Shown: positions 1 to 7,556, numbered from the stretch's first letter. The stretch is 11,782 bases of DNA from Methanimicrococcus sp. (GCA_009783635.1 WRDC01000043.1:1-11782), one strand, 5' to 3'. Numbers and translations: made by a program. Notes: generated by a model from the letters alone, not told the origin.

Positions 1-573
1 GGCCGTTCTGTTTGGGGTTTTTCAAACGATGACACGCACAGTACCAACGCTACCGGTTACTCGTGGAACGTCATGCTGATGCCTGAGCTCAACGATAAAG
101 AAACCAGAATCGCCATGGAAAACGGCGCTTTCTACGCCGTGAGCCGGGTTTCGCGTTTGGACGGCATCAACAGATATTACCCCAACGGCACCGAAGTCAT
201 CGGCGCAGGCGACGGCACCACATTATACTTGATGAACCAATCCACGCCGAGCATTTCAAACATCGCTGTCAGCGAGTCAACCATCACGATCACCGGCGCG
301 AATTATACTTCCATTGAATGGATCGCGGACGGCAAAGTGATTGCCACCGGCGAGACCATCAACCTGAATGACCACAAAACCGAGATTAACAGCTATGTCC
401 GCGCGCAGTTAAAGAGCGGCACAGGTATTGCTTTCACCCAGCCTTTCGGTGTCGGAAGCCAAAACGCTTCAAAAACAAGCGCCACAGACATGGTGATATA
501 TCTTATCATCGGCGCCGTTTTGGTTGTTTTCGTCGGTGGGTTCGTGTTTTATTTGAAAAAAGAACAAAAATAA
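1..573 (+). CDS. C-terminal part of a membrane-anchored PHP-domain surface protein (5' end outside window)
   Basis: The reading frame is open from base 1 and ends at TAA, giving 190 visible residues; the true start lies upstream. Residues 7-14 read FSNDDTHS, followed by a G-x-SWN-x-M stretch and an AMENGAFYAVSRV stretch. These match the last metal-binding motif (D-x-H, here D11 and H13) and the end of PHP-superfamily phosphoesterases as I know the family. Residues about 80-152 form a beta-rich domain ending in a YVRAxL...TQPFGV signature that usually closes such proteins. A hydrophobic helix at about residues 165-185 followed by KKEQK looks like a C-terminal anchor with the catalytic part outside the cell. 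Secreted PHP proteins are presumed metal-dependent phosphoesterases; the substrate cannot be told. Several N-x-S/T sequons fit a glycosylated surface protein. The PHP assignment rests on only the last motif, because the other metal ligands are off-window. Confidence 0.65.
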   Translation, partial: GRSVWGFSNDDTHSTNATGYSWNVMLMPELNDKETRIAMENGAFYAVSRVSRLDGINRYYPNGTEVIGAGDGTTLYLMNQSTPSISNIAVSESTITITGANYTSIEWIADGKVIATGETINLNDHKTEINSYVRAQLKSGTGIAFTQPFGVGSQNASKTSATDMVIYLIIGAVLVVFVGGFVFYLKKEQK

Positions 574-591
574 GGGCATAAGGCCATGAAT

Positions 592-682
592 GAAGAAGAT
601 TGATTTCTTCTGTTCCTTCTTTTATTTTTCAAAAAATTTTAAAACAAAGCCTTTTCTTTTGTTTTAAGTCTTATTTTTGTTT
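592..682 (+). terminator. Hairpins and T-rich terminator region after the PHP-domain gene
   Basis: Two stem-loops follow the stop codon. The first pairs GAAGAA (592-597) with TTCTTC (605-610) and is followed by a pyrimidine-rich stretch. The second pairs TTAAAACAAA (639-648) with TTTGTTTTAA (658-667), a perfect 10-bp stem, followed by a T-rich tail to 682. Archaeal polymerase terminates at T-rich runs, so this is the likely 3' end of the upstream gene. Confidence 0.55.
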
Positions 683-700
683 GGGTCACGCGTCAAACAG

Positions 701-952
701 CTCAATCGCTACAGCTCAGTCGTTACAGCTCAGTCGTTACAACTCAATAGCTACAGATCAATAGCTACAGCTCAGCAGTTACAGCTCAGCAGTTACAGAT
801 CAACAGTTACAGCTCAACAGTTACAGCTCAACAGTTACAGCTCAACAGTTACAGCTCAACAGTTACAGCTCAACAGTTACAGCTCAACAGTTACAGCTCA
901 ACAGTTACAGCTCAGCAGTTACAGATCAATAGCTACAGTTCAATAATTCAGT
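701..952. repeat. 14-bp tandem repeat array, 17 units plus one degenerate unit
   Basis: Units of consensus CTCAACAGTTACAG run in perfect 14-bp register from 701 to 938, with a decayed unit at 939-952. Seven consecutive units (813-910) are identical. Units toward either edge differ at a few positions, for example CTCAATCGCTACAG at the left edge and ATCAATAGCTACAG near both edges. This gradient is typical of a variable-number repeat that expands in the middle. Because 14 is not a multiple of 3, any reading frame through it repeats every 14 codons, so the open frame across it is a by-product. The array lies between convergent genes. Confidence 0.95.
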
Positions 953-963
953 GTTCCAATCAT

Positions 964-993
964 GTCCGCGAAACTGAAAATAAATATGCGGAC
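964..993. other. Inverted repeat with 18-nt loop
   Basis: GTCCGC (964-969) is complementary to GCGGAC (988-993). It lies between the 14-bp array and the PPDK terminator and is the only GC-rich structure there. It may be a back-up terminator or a relic; no function can be assigned. Apart from this, the first terminators and the array, I see nothing in the 574-1036 spacer. Confidence 0.35.
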
Positions 994-1006
994 CGTTCAA
1001 ATTTTG

Positions 1007-1038
1007 AAAAAAAAGAAATTCGTTTTTCAACGAATTTC
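1007..1038 (-). terminator. PPDK terminator overlapping the stop codon
   Basis: Read on the minus strand, GAAATTCG (1038-1031) pairs with CGAATTTC (1022-1015) around an 8-nt loop, and eight T residues follow (1014-1007). The stem begins inside the stop codon (1039-1037), so translation termination and the hairpin overlap. Confidence 0.7.
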
Positions 1039-3703
1039 AGTCATTCATTTCAATTTTGTCTTTTCTCTCAATGGCTGCCTGAGCCGCCGTTAAACGGGCG
1101 ATGGGGACTCTGTAGGGCGAGCAGCTCACATAATCCAATCCGATTTCATAAGCGAAGCGGATGGAATGCGGCTCTCCGCCGTGTTCGCCGCAGATACCCA
1201 TCTTTAAACCGGGTTTCGCGGCTCTTCCTTTTGAAATGCCGATCTTCATCAGCTCGCCCACGCCCTCGCGGTCCAAAACCGCGAACGGGTCTTCGGGAAG
1301 GATATTGTCTTCGATGTAAAGCGGAATAAACTTGGCCACATCGTCGCGGGAGAAACCGAAAGTCGTTTGAGTCAAATCGTTTGTCCCGAAGGAGAAAAAG
1401 TCGGCTTGCGCCGCGATTTGGTCGGCGGTGATGACGGCGCGCGGCAACTCGATCATTGTTCCGATGGTATAGTCGATCGTTATACCGCACTCCTTCATGA
1501 CCTGCGCGGCGGTTTCTTCCACGTCTTTTCGGGTGATTTCCAATTCTTTCACATGGCCGACGAGCGGGATCATGATTTCGGGCTTAACGACAACGCCTTC
1601 TTTAACCAGCTGACAGGCGGCTTCAAAAATTGCGCGCGTCTGCATATTGTAAATTTCGGGGTAGGTAATGCCCAAGCGGCAGCCTCTGTGGCCGAGCATC
1701 GGGTTGAGTTCATGCAGATTGACAACGCGGTGAATCATGTTGGTGATTTTATTGATTTCGTCCTGCGGCGCGTTGTTGGCTTTCAAATCAGCCAAAAGTT
1801 CCTGAAGTTCATACACTTTCGGAAGGAACTCGTGAAGCGGCGGATCCAAATACCTGACCGTCACGGGTTTGCCCCGCATCACGCGCAGAATTCCGAGAAA
1901 ATCTGCTCGCTGCATCGGCAGGAGTTTTTCCAAATATATTTCGCGCTCTTCTTTGGTTTCGGACATAATCATAGCGCGGACAGCCGGAATCCTGTCTTCT
2001 TCAAAGAACATATGCTCCGTGCGGCAGAGGCCGATACCTTCCGCGCCGAGACTCAGCGCTTTTTGCGCGTCTTCGGGGGTGTCGGCGTTGGTGCGAACGC
2101 CCAAGTCGCGGATAGCATCCGCCCATTTCAGCAAAACTTCGATTTCGGGGCTGATTTCCGGCGGGATCAAAGGCATTTCACCCATAATCACGCATCCGGT
2201 GCTTCCGTCAATTGTGATATAATCGTATTCTTTAATTTCAATGCTGCCGACAAAGAATTTTTTGTCTTCCGGAGAAATTGTGATTTCACCGCAGCCGACA
2301 ACGCAGGGCTTTCCCATCCCGCGGCCGACAACAGCCGCGTGCGACGTCATTCCGCCGCGGACCGTCAAAACGCCTTCGGCCACATACATACCGCCGATGT
2401 CTTCGGGAGATGTTTCGGTTCTGACGAGGATGATTTTTTCACCCTTTTCTTTCATCATTTCCGCGTCTTCCGGCGTAAAAACGACTTTTCCGACAGCCGC
2501 GCCCGGAGACGCAGGCAGTCCTTTCGCGATAACGTTTTGTTTCGCGGACGGGTCGATCATCGGATGCAAAAGCTGATTGATTTGGGCAGGCGTCACACGC
2601 ATGACACCCGTCTTTTTATCGATGAGGCCTTCTTCGACCATATCAACGGCAATTTTTGCCGCGGCGCGGGCGGTTCTTTTGCCGCTTCTGGTTTGAAGCA
2701 TGTAAAGTTTGCCTTCTTCAATCGTAAATTCAATATCCTGCATATCCTTGAAGTGTTTTTCAAGGGTTTGGCAGATACCGACCAGCTCTTTGTAGGCCGC
2801 CGGAATTTTCTTTTCCAAAGTTGAAATCTCGGACGGCGTCCGGATGCCGGCAACAACGTCTTCGCCCTGGGCATTGATGAGGTATTCGCCGAAAAATTTG
2901 TTTTCACCGGTGGAGGGGTTTCGGGTGAAAGCAACGCCTGTTCCGGACATATCTCCCATGTTTCCGTAAACCATGGACTGGACGTTGACGGCGGTTCCCC
3001 AGTCGCCCGGAATATTGTTGATTTTTCGGTATGTAATCGCACGCTGCGAGTTCCATGAATCAAAAACGGCGTTGATTGCCATGAATAATTGCTGTTCCGG
3101 GTCTTCCGGGAAGTCAAATCCTTTTTCCGTCTTCACAATTCCTTTAAAATCGGAAACGAGAGTTTTCAGGTCTCCGACGGATAACTCGGTGTCGGATTTA
3201 ATTTTTGCTTTTTCTTTTTGTTTTTCCAAAACCTTTTCAAAAAAGTTGAATTCGATTCCTAAAACAACGTCTCCGAACATGGAAATGAAACGGCGGTAAC
3301 AGTCATAAGCAAAACGAGAGTTTCCGGTTTTATCCGCAAGACCGGCAACGGATTTATCATTCAGTCCTAAATTTAAAACAGTGTCCATCATCCCGGGCAT
3401 AGAAGCGCGCGCGCCGGAGCGGACGGATACGAGGAGGGGGTCTTTTTCGTCACCGAGTTTTTTTCCGGTGTTTTTTTCCAGCGTTTGAACGGATTTCAAT
3501 ATTTCATTGCGCATTTCATCCGTCAAACCTTTGCCGGATAAATAATGTGTACACGCCTCGGTTGTAATTGTAAAGCCCGGCGGCACCGGAATATTTAAAT
3601 TCGCCATCTCGGCGAGGTTCGCACCTTTACCGCCGAGTAATTCTTTCATATTGCTTTTTCCCTCAGTTTGGCCGGCGCCAAACACATATACATACTTTGT
3701 CAA
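1037..3703 (-). CDS. ppdK: Pyruvate, phosphate dikinase
   Basis: This 888-residue protein is a full-length PPDK, close to the 874 residues of the well-studied clostridial enzyme. It converts ATP, phosphate and pyruvate to AMP, pyrophosphate and phosphoenolpyruvate, reversibly, in the cytosol, feeding gluconeogenesis or running as a pyrophosphate-linked glycolytic step. The N-terminal ATP-grasp domain shows GGKGANLAEM (about 24-33), SVRSGARASMPGMMDTVLN (about 93-111) and QTRSGKR (337-343). The central swivelling domain has GGMTSHAAVVGRGMG with catalytic His455 and the adjacent Thr453 that is a regulatory site in plants. The C-terminal PEP/pyruvate barrel has GLCRTEHMF with Arg561, the VRYLDPPLHEF segment with Arg617, FGTNDLTQ (772-779) and GICGEHGG with Cys838. 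All key residues are present. The start is TTG, supported by GGAGG six bases upstream and by alignment of the N-terminus with the family; the first in-frame ATG would remove 18 conserved residues. The gene stands alone, with no PPDK regulatory protein beside it. Confidence 0.97.
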   Translation of the reverse strand: MTKYVYVFGAGQTEGKSNMKELLGGKGANLAEMANLNIPVPPGFTITTEACTHYLSGKGLTDEMRNEILKSVQTLEKNTGKKLGDEKDPLLVSVRSGARASMPGMMDTVLNLGLNDKSVAGLADKTGNSRFAYDCYRRFISMFGDVVLGIEFNFFEKVLEKQKEKAKIKSDTELSVGDLKTLVSDFKGIVKTEKGFDFPEDPEQQLFMAINAVFDSWNSQRAITYRKINNIPGDWGTAVNVQSMVYGNMGDMSGTGVAFTRNPSTGENKFFGEYLINAQGEDVVAGIRTPSEISTLEKKIPAAYKELVGICQTLEKHFKDMQDIEFTIEEGKLYMLQTRSGKRTARAAAKIAVDMVEEGLIDKKTGVMRVTPAQINQLLHPMIDPSAKQNVIAKGLPASPGAAVGKVVFTPEDAEMMKEKGEKIILVRTETSPEDIGGMYVAEGVLTVRGGMTSHAAVVGRGMGKPCVVGCGEITISPEDKKFFVGSIEIKEYDYITIDGSTGCVIMGEMPLIPPEISPEIEVLLKWADAIRDLGVRTNADTPEDAQKALSLGAEGIGLCRTEHMFFEEDRIPAVRAMIMSETKEEREIYLEKLLPMQRADFLGILRVMRGKPVTVRYLDPPLHEFLPKVYELQELLADLKANNAPQDEINKITNMIHRVVNLHELNPMLGHRGCRLGITYPEIYNMQTRAIFEAACQLVKEGVVVKPEIMIPLVGHVKELEITRKDVEETAAQVMKECGITIDYTIGTMIELPRAVITADQIAAQADFFSFGTNDLTQTTFGFSRDDVAKFIPLYIEDNILPEDPFAVLDREGVGELMKIGISKGRAAKPGLKMGICGEHGGEPHSIRFAYEIGLDYVSCSPYRVPIARLTAAQAAIERKDKIEMND

Positions 3704-4080
3704 AATCTCCCTCCGTTGATTTATTCAATTTCTTCCATCTTCGCGCATTTTTTTGTCAGGCGGTTCATTGCGGATAAAGTCCCTTACTGCCGTTTGTTGT
3801 ATTTATTCAAAATAAGCGCATCAAAAAACAATCGGCCGGATTTGCCGCAAATCAGCTGCCGTTTGTTTCAATCAAACATATGTGTGAAAATTGAAATATG
3901 ATTGATATAAATCTATTCGTCAGTCATGCAGAAAAATTTCCACTCATATTTATATAAACGATGACATGAAAAATATCCGAATAAGCATTCACTAAAATTT
4001 TTAAGAAATAAGCCTTTTTTATCATGACCCAAAATTTATTCTCTATTAAATCGTTTAATTTATTATGCGGAGGAACTTGA
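3704..4080. other. Divergent control region between ppdK and the lipoprotein gene
   Basis: This AT-rich spacer holds no credible gene. The ppdK side has a GGAGG site (3710-3714) that decides its TTG start, and an AATAAATAC-like box on the minus strand near 3801-3812 that could be its TATA element, implying a leader of roughly 75 nt. A 12-bp direct repeat, CTGCCGTTTGTT, occurs at 3787-3798 and 3856-3867. The second copy runs into a small hairpin, GTTTG (3861-3865) with CAAAC (3873-3877). The repeat lies upstream of both genes and could be a regulator binding site, but this is inference. Confidence 0.5.
3948..3958 (+). promoter_or_regulatory. TATA box, probable promoter of the lipoprotein gene
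   Basis: ATTTATATAAA is close to the ideal archaeal box A. Initiation about 25 bases downstream would start near 3980 and leave a leader of about 100 nt before the GTG start at 4081. The element is nearly palindromic, so orientation is assumed from the downstream gene. Confidence 0.5.
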
Positions 4081-4596
4081 GTGAAATTTAAAGCCTTTTT
4101 TTTCCTTTCATTTATTCTTTTGGTTGTTTCTGCCACAGGGTGTTTGAATGAATCCGGCGAGAAGCCTTTGGACTTCGGTTCTCTTAATCCGCTGAATAAA
4201 GACATTGAACCCTATCAATCTTATCCTGAAAATATACCTTCGGGAAAGGATCTGATTGTGTACCGGCCGGGTCTCAATTTTTCATTCGTAGGTTATCAAT
4301 ACGAATCTTTAATGCCTGAATCTGACATGGCTCTTTACGGCACGATTCAAACAGTCAACACATCCGAGTGGTTTGTTATTGACGGAAAATTCAATTTCAT
4401 TATTACGCCGGTTACTTTTGAAATAGATAATTTAATAAAAGGAGAAAATGTGGAAACGATTACTGTTACGATTTGGAACGGACAAATCGGTGATTACATA
4501 ATGACAGATTATTCATATCCATTGATATGGGATTTAAAAGAAGGGCAGCAATATCTTGTTTATCTCAAAAAGGATGGCTATACCGGAGATTATTAG
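4081..4596 (+). CDS. Secreted lipoprotein of unknown function, possibly truncated by or reading through TAG
   Basis: This 171-residue protein starts at GTG with GGAGG (4069-4073) seven bases upstream. Residues 1-21 are a short basic start plus hydrophobic stretch ending in the lipobox-like VSATGC, so Cys21 is the probable lipid-anchored mature N-terminus. The body (about 75-171) is a beta-rich domain with an F-x-I-D-NLIKGE turn, a TVTIWNGQIGDY strand and an LKEGQQYLVYLKKD segment. I recognise the general layout of small lipoprotein domains with a K-G-E...F-x-x-G-x-x-YLVFL pattern, but it carries no functional name. The gene is convergent with tldE. It is the only complete or 3'-complete gene here ending in TAG. 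The frame continues for 12 more codons in a family-like way (see the separate entry), so the true C-terminus is uncertain. Confidence 0.75.
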   Translation: MKFKAFFFLSFILLVVSATGCLNESGEKPLDFGSLNPLNKDIEPYQSYPENIPSGKDLIVYRPGLNFSFVGYQYESLMPESDMALYGTIQTVNTSEWFVIDGKFNFIITPVTFEIDNLIKGENVETITVTIWNGQIGDYIMTDYSYPLIWDLKEGQQYLVYLKKDGYTGDY

Positions 4597-4635
4597 ATTA
4601 TGGCTCCGACGGGTCTCTTTGTTGTATTGAACTGA
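4594..4635 (+). other. In-frame TAG followed by a 12-codon continuation to TGA
   Basis: After ...GYTGDY the TAG at 4594-4596 is followed in frame by codons for IMAPTGLFVVLN and then TGA (4633-4635). A D-Y-[Y]-x-x-A-P-x-G-L-F-x-V stretch is what I would expect next in this type of domain, with TAG sitting where an aromatic residue would be. The TAG may encode pyrrolysine in a Pyl-using methanogen, be a true stop, or be a nonsense mutation. Only the frame is observed; the rest is inference. Confidence 0.45.
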
Positions 4636-4647
4636 GTTCGGCTTTCA

Positions 4648-4686
4648 TTTTTTTCTCATTCCCCCCTTTCTTCGCATCCTTTTTTT
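4648..4686 (+). terminator. T-rich terminator after the lipoprotein gene
   Basis: Two runs of seven T residues (4648-4654 and 4680-4686) flank a pyrimidine-only stretch in the 93-bp convergent spacer. This is a typical archaeal T-rich termination zone for the plus strand. The minus strand is purine-rich here, and I see no matching signal for tldE. Confidence 0.45.
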
Positions 4687-4689
4687 GCT

Positions 4690-6054
4690 TTACTCCCCAA
4701 TAACGCTCATTTCTGAAATCCTGACGGACGGCGTCACGACACCGCCGACGTTTCTGACATCTTTTCCGGCGCCGTCTATATTCTTCAGCATCTCAAACAC
4801 GTTGCCGGAAATCATCACGGACTTGACGGGTTTTGTCAGTCCTCCGTGTTCGATTAAGAAGGCGTTTCGGCCTTCCACAGAGAAGTCTCCCGAAATTTCA
4901 TTTGCCGTATGCGCGCCGATGATTGTGTGGATATAAATGCCTTTTTTCGTTTCGGCGATAATGTCCGATTGCGGATATTCAATGATGAAGTTGCTCAGGT
5001 CAACGGACGGGGCGGCCGCATATGAATGGCGGTAACCGTTGCCCGTGCTTTTCACGCCGTCTTTGCCGGCGGTGTAGCTGTCGTACAAATATGAGCTCAA
5101 CACGCCTCTGCGGATAACGGGCGTTTTCCGCGTCGGCACGCCTTCGTCGTCAAACGGTCCGCTCGCAATGCCTTCTTCAAGCGTTCCGTCATCAATGACC
5201 GACAGGTCGGGGTTGGCAATTTCTTCGCCGATCCTGCCGGCCAAACCGGAGCGCCCTTTTTGAACGTTATCGGCATCTACGGCCGATGCAAGCGTGTTCT
5301 CCAAAATGTCCGAAAATGAAAACGGATGGAAGATGACCGGCATTTTTCCGGCGCCGGCCGAAATCCCTTTTAATGACTTCTTCGCCAATTCCGCGGCGTT
5401 TTTGCCGATGGCGGTAAAATCCAATTCTTTCTTTTTGGAAATAGCGTAATCATACGCCGTCGAAACGTCTCCCGACTCCGTTGTCACATCCGCGAATCCC
5501 GAGACGGTCGTCTCCCTTTTCTCGCCGGCGAGACCGTTTGTATTCATGATCAGAAAATAGGAAACAGACCTTGAAAAACCGCCGGATGTCGGAATCATGT
5601 TTTTTATTTCTTTGACGCCGGAAATCATGTCGGCCGCGCAGCCGATACATTCTCCCAAACTCATTTCAACGATTTTTTCATCGAACACACCGCCGACGGG
5701 TTTATAACCGCCGCATTTCTCGGGGAAGCTTTTAAAAGACGGGTCGGCTTCCATCACTTTTGCCGAATCGATTGCCGTCTTCATCGTTTCTTCCAGATTT
5801 GACATGATATTGGTTCCGGCAAAACCGACCGCGCCATTGACGACGGCGCGGATACCGTATCCGGCATTCGTGCTTCTTTTTGCCGTTTCAATTACGTCTT
5901 TTTTAAATTGAATGGCCGTAGACTCGCCGATGGACCACACGATTTCAGCTTCCGCCGCGCCCCATTTCTCGGACAGCTTCAGCGCTTTTTCAATGCCGGC
6001 TTTAACTTCTTCAACGGAAATCACATTATTTGGGAAGAGTTGACCCGCCGCCAT
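4690..6054 (-). CDS. tldE: TldE/PmbA-type partner subunit of the TldD/TldE metalloprotease
   Basis: This 454-residue protein has the usual length and two-lobed layout of the TldD/PmbA family. The N-terminal lobe (about 1-190) carries AEIVWSIGEST and the NAGYGIRAVVNGAVGFAGT stretch near residues 67-85. The C-terminal lobe contains the SVIDDGTLEEGIASGPFDDEG segment and VLSSYLYDSYTAGK. The zinc-binding HExxxH of TldD is absent; the equivalent place reads HPFSFSDILENTL, so this is the non-catalytic partner. In characterised bacterial pairs the two subunits form a heterodimer that degrades or trims unfolded peptides inside a closed cavity, for example in microcin B17 maturation and CcdA turnover. 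The archaeal substrate is unknown. Its ATG follows the tldD stop codon with no bases between, and its GGAGG lies inside the last codons of tldD, so the two are translationally coupled. Confidence 0.93.
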   Translation of the reverse strand: MAAGQLFPNNVISVEEVKAGIEKALKLSEKWGAAEAEIVWSIGESTAIQFKKDVIETAKRSTNAGYGIRAVVNGAVGFAGTNIMSNLEETMKTAIDSAKVMEADPSFKSFPEKCGGYKPVGGVFDEKIVEMSLGECIGCAADMISGVKEIKNMIPTSGGFSRSVSYFLIMNTNGLAGEKRETTVSGFADVTTESGDVSTAYDYAISKKKELDFTAIGKNAAELAKKSLKGISAGAGKMPVIFHPFSFSDILENTLASAVDADNVQKGRSGLAGRIGEEIANPDLSVIDDGTLEEGIASGPFDDEGVPTRKTPVIRRGVLSSYLYDSYTAGKDGVKSTGNGYRHSYAAAPSVDLSNFIIEYPQSDIIAETKKGIYIHTIIGAHTANEISGDFSVEGRNAFLIEHGGLTKPVKSVMISGNVFEMLKNIDGAGKDVRNVGGVVTPSVRISEMSVIGE

Positions 6055-7386
6055 TTAGGAGCCTCCGACCGTTGCTTTTGAAATTGAAATGTGCGGCGCG
6101 CCGTCGGTGACCGGAACCGTCTGTCCGGCTTTTCCGCAGTGTCCGGCATGAAGTTTGACATCTTTTCCGACCATCCGGATCTGATTCAGGATATCCAGTG
6201 TCTGCCCGGACAGCGAGACATCGCGCACAAGGTCCGTGATTTCACCGTTTTTGATCAGATATCCTTTTTCGGCGTTAAACTGAAAAACGCCTTCTCCCGT
6301 GTTGACTTGGCCGCCGCGCGAGCCCGTCAGATAAATGCCGTCTTTGATGTCTTCTAAAATCTCCTCAAAAGAGGCGTCGCCTTTGTCAATGTAGGTATTG
6401 CTCATGCGGACAACGGGCATCGCGTAACCCTGAGCGCGCGCATTTCCCGATTCGCCGCCGAAAATGCCGGCGGTTTCGCGGGAATGCAGGTACGAGTTCA
6501 AAACGCCGTCTTTGATCAGCACGGTTTTTTCCGAAAGGATTCCTTCGGCATCAAACGGATAGAAACCGTATTCATGAAGCGTCGGGTCGTCAATGACCGT
6601 AATTTTCGGAGACGCTATTTGTTTTCCGAGTTTTTCGGCCAGAACCGAGTCTCCCTGAAGCACCAGATCCGCTTCGGACGCGTGTCCGACGGCTTCATGC
6701 GTAAAGACGCCGGCCAATTCCGGATCCAAAACAACGGGAAACGCTCCGCCTTTCGGCGTTTTTGCTTTCAGCAATTCCAGCGCCGCATTTGCCGCTTCCC
6801 GCGCCAACGCATACGGGTCATTCTTTTCAAAAATCTCATATCCGGCAATATCGAAACGGCTTTCCCGCCCCGCCTGATAATTGCCGCCGTCCGCCGCGAC
6901 CGCCGAAATCGAAAACCCGCTTTTGACGGTTTGGTATTCCTTTTCATTGCCTTCCGAATTGAAATATTTCGTCGAGAGGATCGTTTCGGAATAGGAAACG
7001 CGCGTACTTTTAATGCCCTTTGCCTTCGCAAAATTTTCGATTTCGCGAAGCAATTCCACCTTATCTTCCGTGCGGATATCTTCGGGATTAATTTTAATCA
7101 CCGGCATATCGCCGTTTTTCCTTTTTGCCGCCGCCCCGAGTCCGATTTTTTCCTTAGGCGTGCTCCGGTTCATAGAAACAGCCAGTTCCGACGCGTTTTT
7201 GATACCCGCTTCCAAATCCGCGTCACCGTCAACGGAAGTATACCCCCATGACCCTCCGCAGAGCGCCCGGATGCCGGCGCCTTTCGTATTGTTTCTGGAA
7301 ATCGTCTCCAGCTTCCCGTTGTCTAAAATAATTGCCATGGAACGTCCTTCGATCTGATTGACGTCGTAATATTGAACTTGGTCCAT
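6055..7386 (-). CDS. tldD: TldD metalloprotease catalytic subunit
   Basis: This 443-residue protein is a TldD-family zinc protease. The active-site motif is HEAVGH at 230-235 (two His ligands plus catalytic Glu231), within FTHEAVGHASEADL. The third ligand of the family, a Cys in a GHCGKAGQ loop, is present at Cys417. Other family features are ITVIDDPTLHEYGFYPFDAEG (about 262-282), the LNSYLHSRETA strand near 296-306 and GSRGGQVNTGEGVFQF near 355-370. All catalytic residues are intact, so the enzyme should be active when paired with TldE. It is the first gene of the two-gene unit. The ATG start is preceded by an AAGGGA-like site about seven bases upstream, which is weaker than those of neighbouring genes; no better start is apparent because the N-terminal residues fit the family. 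Confidence 0.95.
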   Translation of the reverse strand: MDQVQYYDVNQIEGRSMAIILDNGKLETISRNNTKGAGIRALCGGSWGYTSVDGDADLEAGIKNASELAVSMNRSTPKEKIGLGAAAKRKNGDMPVIKINPEDIRTEDKVELLREIENFAKAKGIKSTRVSYSETILSTKYFNSEGNEKEYQTVKSGFSISAVAADGGNYQAGRESRFDIAGYEIFEKNDPYALAREAANAALELLKAKTPKGGAFPVVLDPELAGVFTHEAVGHASEADLVLQGDSVLAEKLGKQIASPKITVIDDPTLHEYGFYPFDAEGILSEKTVLIKDGVLNSYLHSRETAGIFGGESGNARAQGYAMPVVRMSNTYIDKGDASFEEILEDIKDGIYLTGSRGGQVNTGEGVFQFNAEKGYLIKNGEITDLVRDVSLSGQTLDILNQIRMVGKDVKLHAGHCGKAGQTVPVTDGAPHISISKATVGGS

Positions 7387-7421
7387 TTTTATTCCCTTTC
7401 CGTCACCTTTTCGGAAAAATT

Positions 7422-7493
7422 AATATTATAACAGAATTCCGTCATTTTTTAAAAAGATTCACGATTCCCTTTTGATTTTTATGTATTTATATC
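7422..7493 (-). promoter_or_regulatory. Candidate TATA elements for tldD-tldE
   Basis: Two AT-rich boxes lie upstream on the minus strand. ATAATATTAA-like sequence at about 7422-7431 would give a leader of only about 15-20 nt. A better box A match, GATATAAATACAT at 7482-7493, would give a leader of about 75 nt. The sequence alone does not decide between them. Confidence 0.35.
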
Positions 7494-7503
7494 TTGTATT
7501 GAT

Positions 7504-7548
7504 TTGACATCGGTTCCATAGACATTGATTTCGTTGACATCGGGTCCA
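7504..7548. repeat. Pair of 15-bp direct repeats spaced 30 bp apart
   Basis: TTGACATCGGTTCCA (7504-7518) and TTGACATCGGGTCCA (7534-7548) differ at one base. They lie 118-162 bases upstream of the tldD start in the divergent spacer. They could be operator half-sites or a decayed tandem repeat. Confidence 0.6.
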
Positions 7549-7556
7549 CACTGTCC

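Noticed and set aside
677..946. An 89-residue Ser/Gln/Leu-rich repeat protein on the plus strand
   Set aside because: It starts at TTG without a ribosome binding site and is only the translation of the 14-bp repeat, which gives an open frame repeating every 14 residues.
1367..2824. A 485-residue frame antisense to ppdK
   Set aside because: It lies wholly opposite a clearly conserved enzyme, has no start signal and a composition (Phe, His, Arg rich) typical of an antisense shadow.
6484..7251. A 255-residue frame antisense to tldD
   Set aside because: Same reason: Phe/Arg-rich shadow of a conserved gene with no ribosome binding site.
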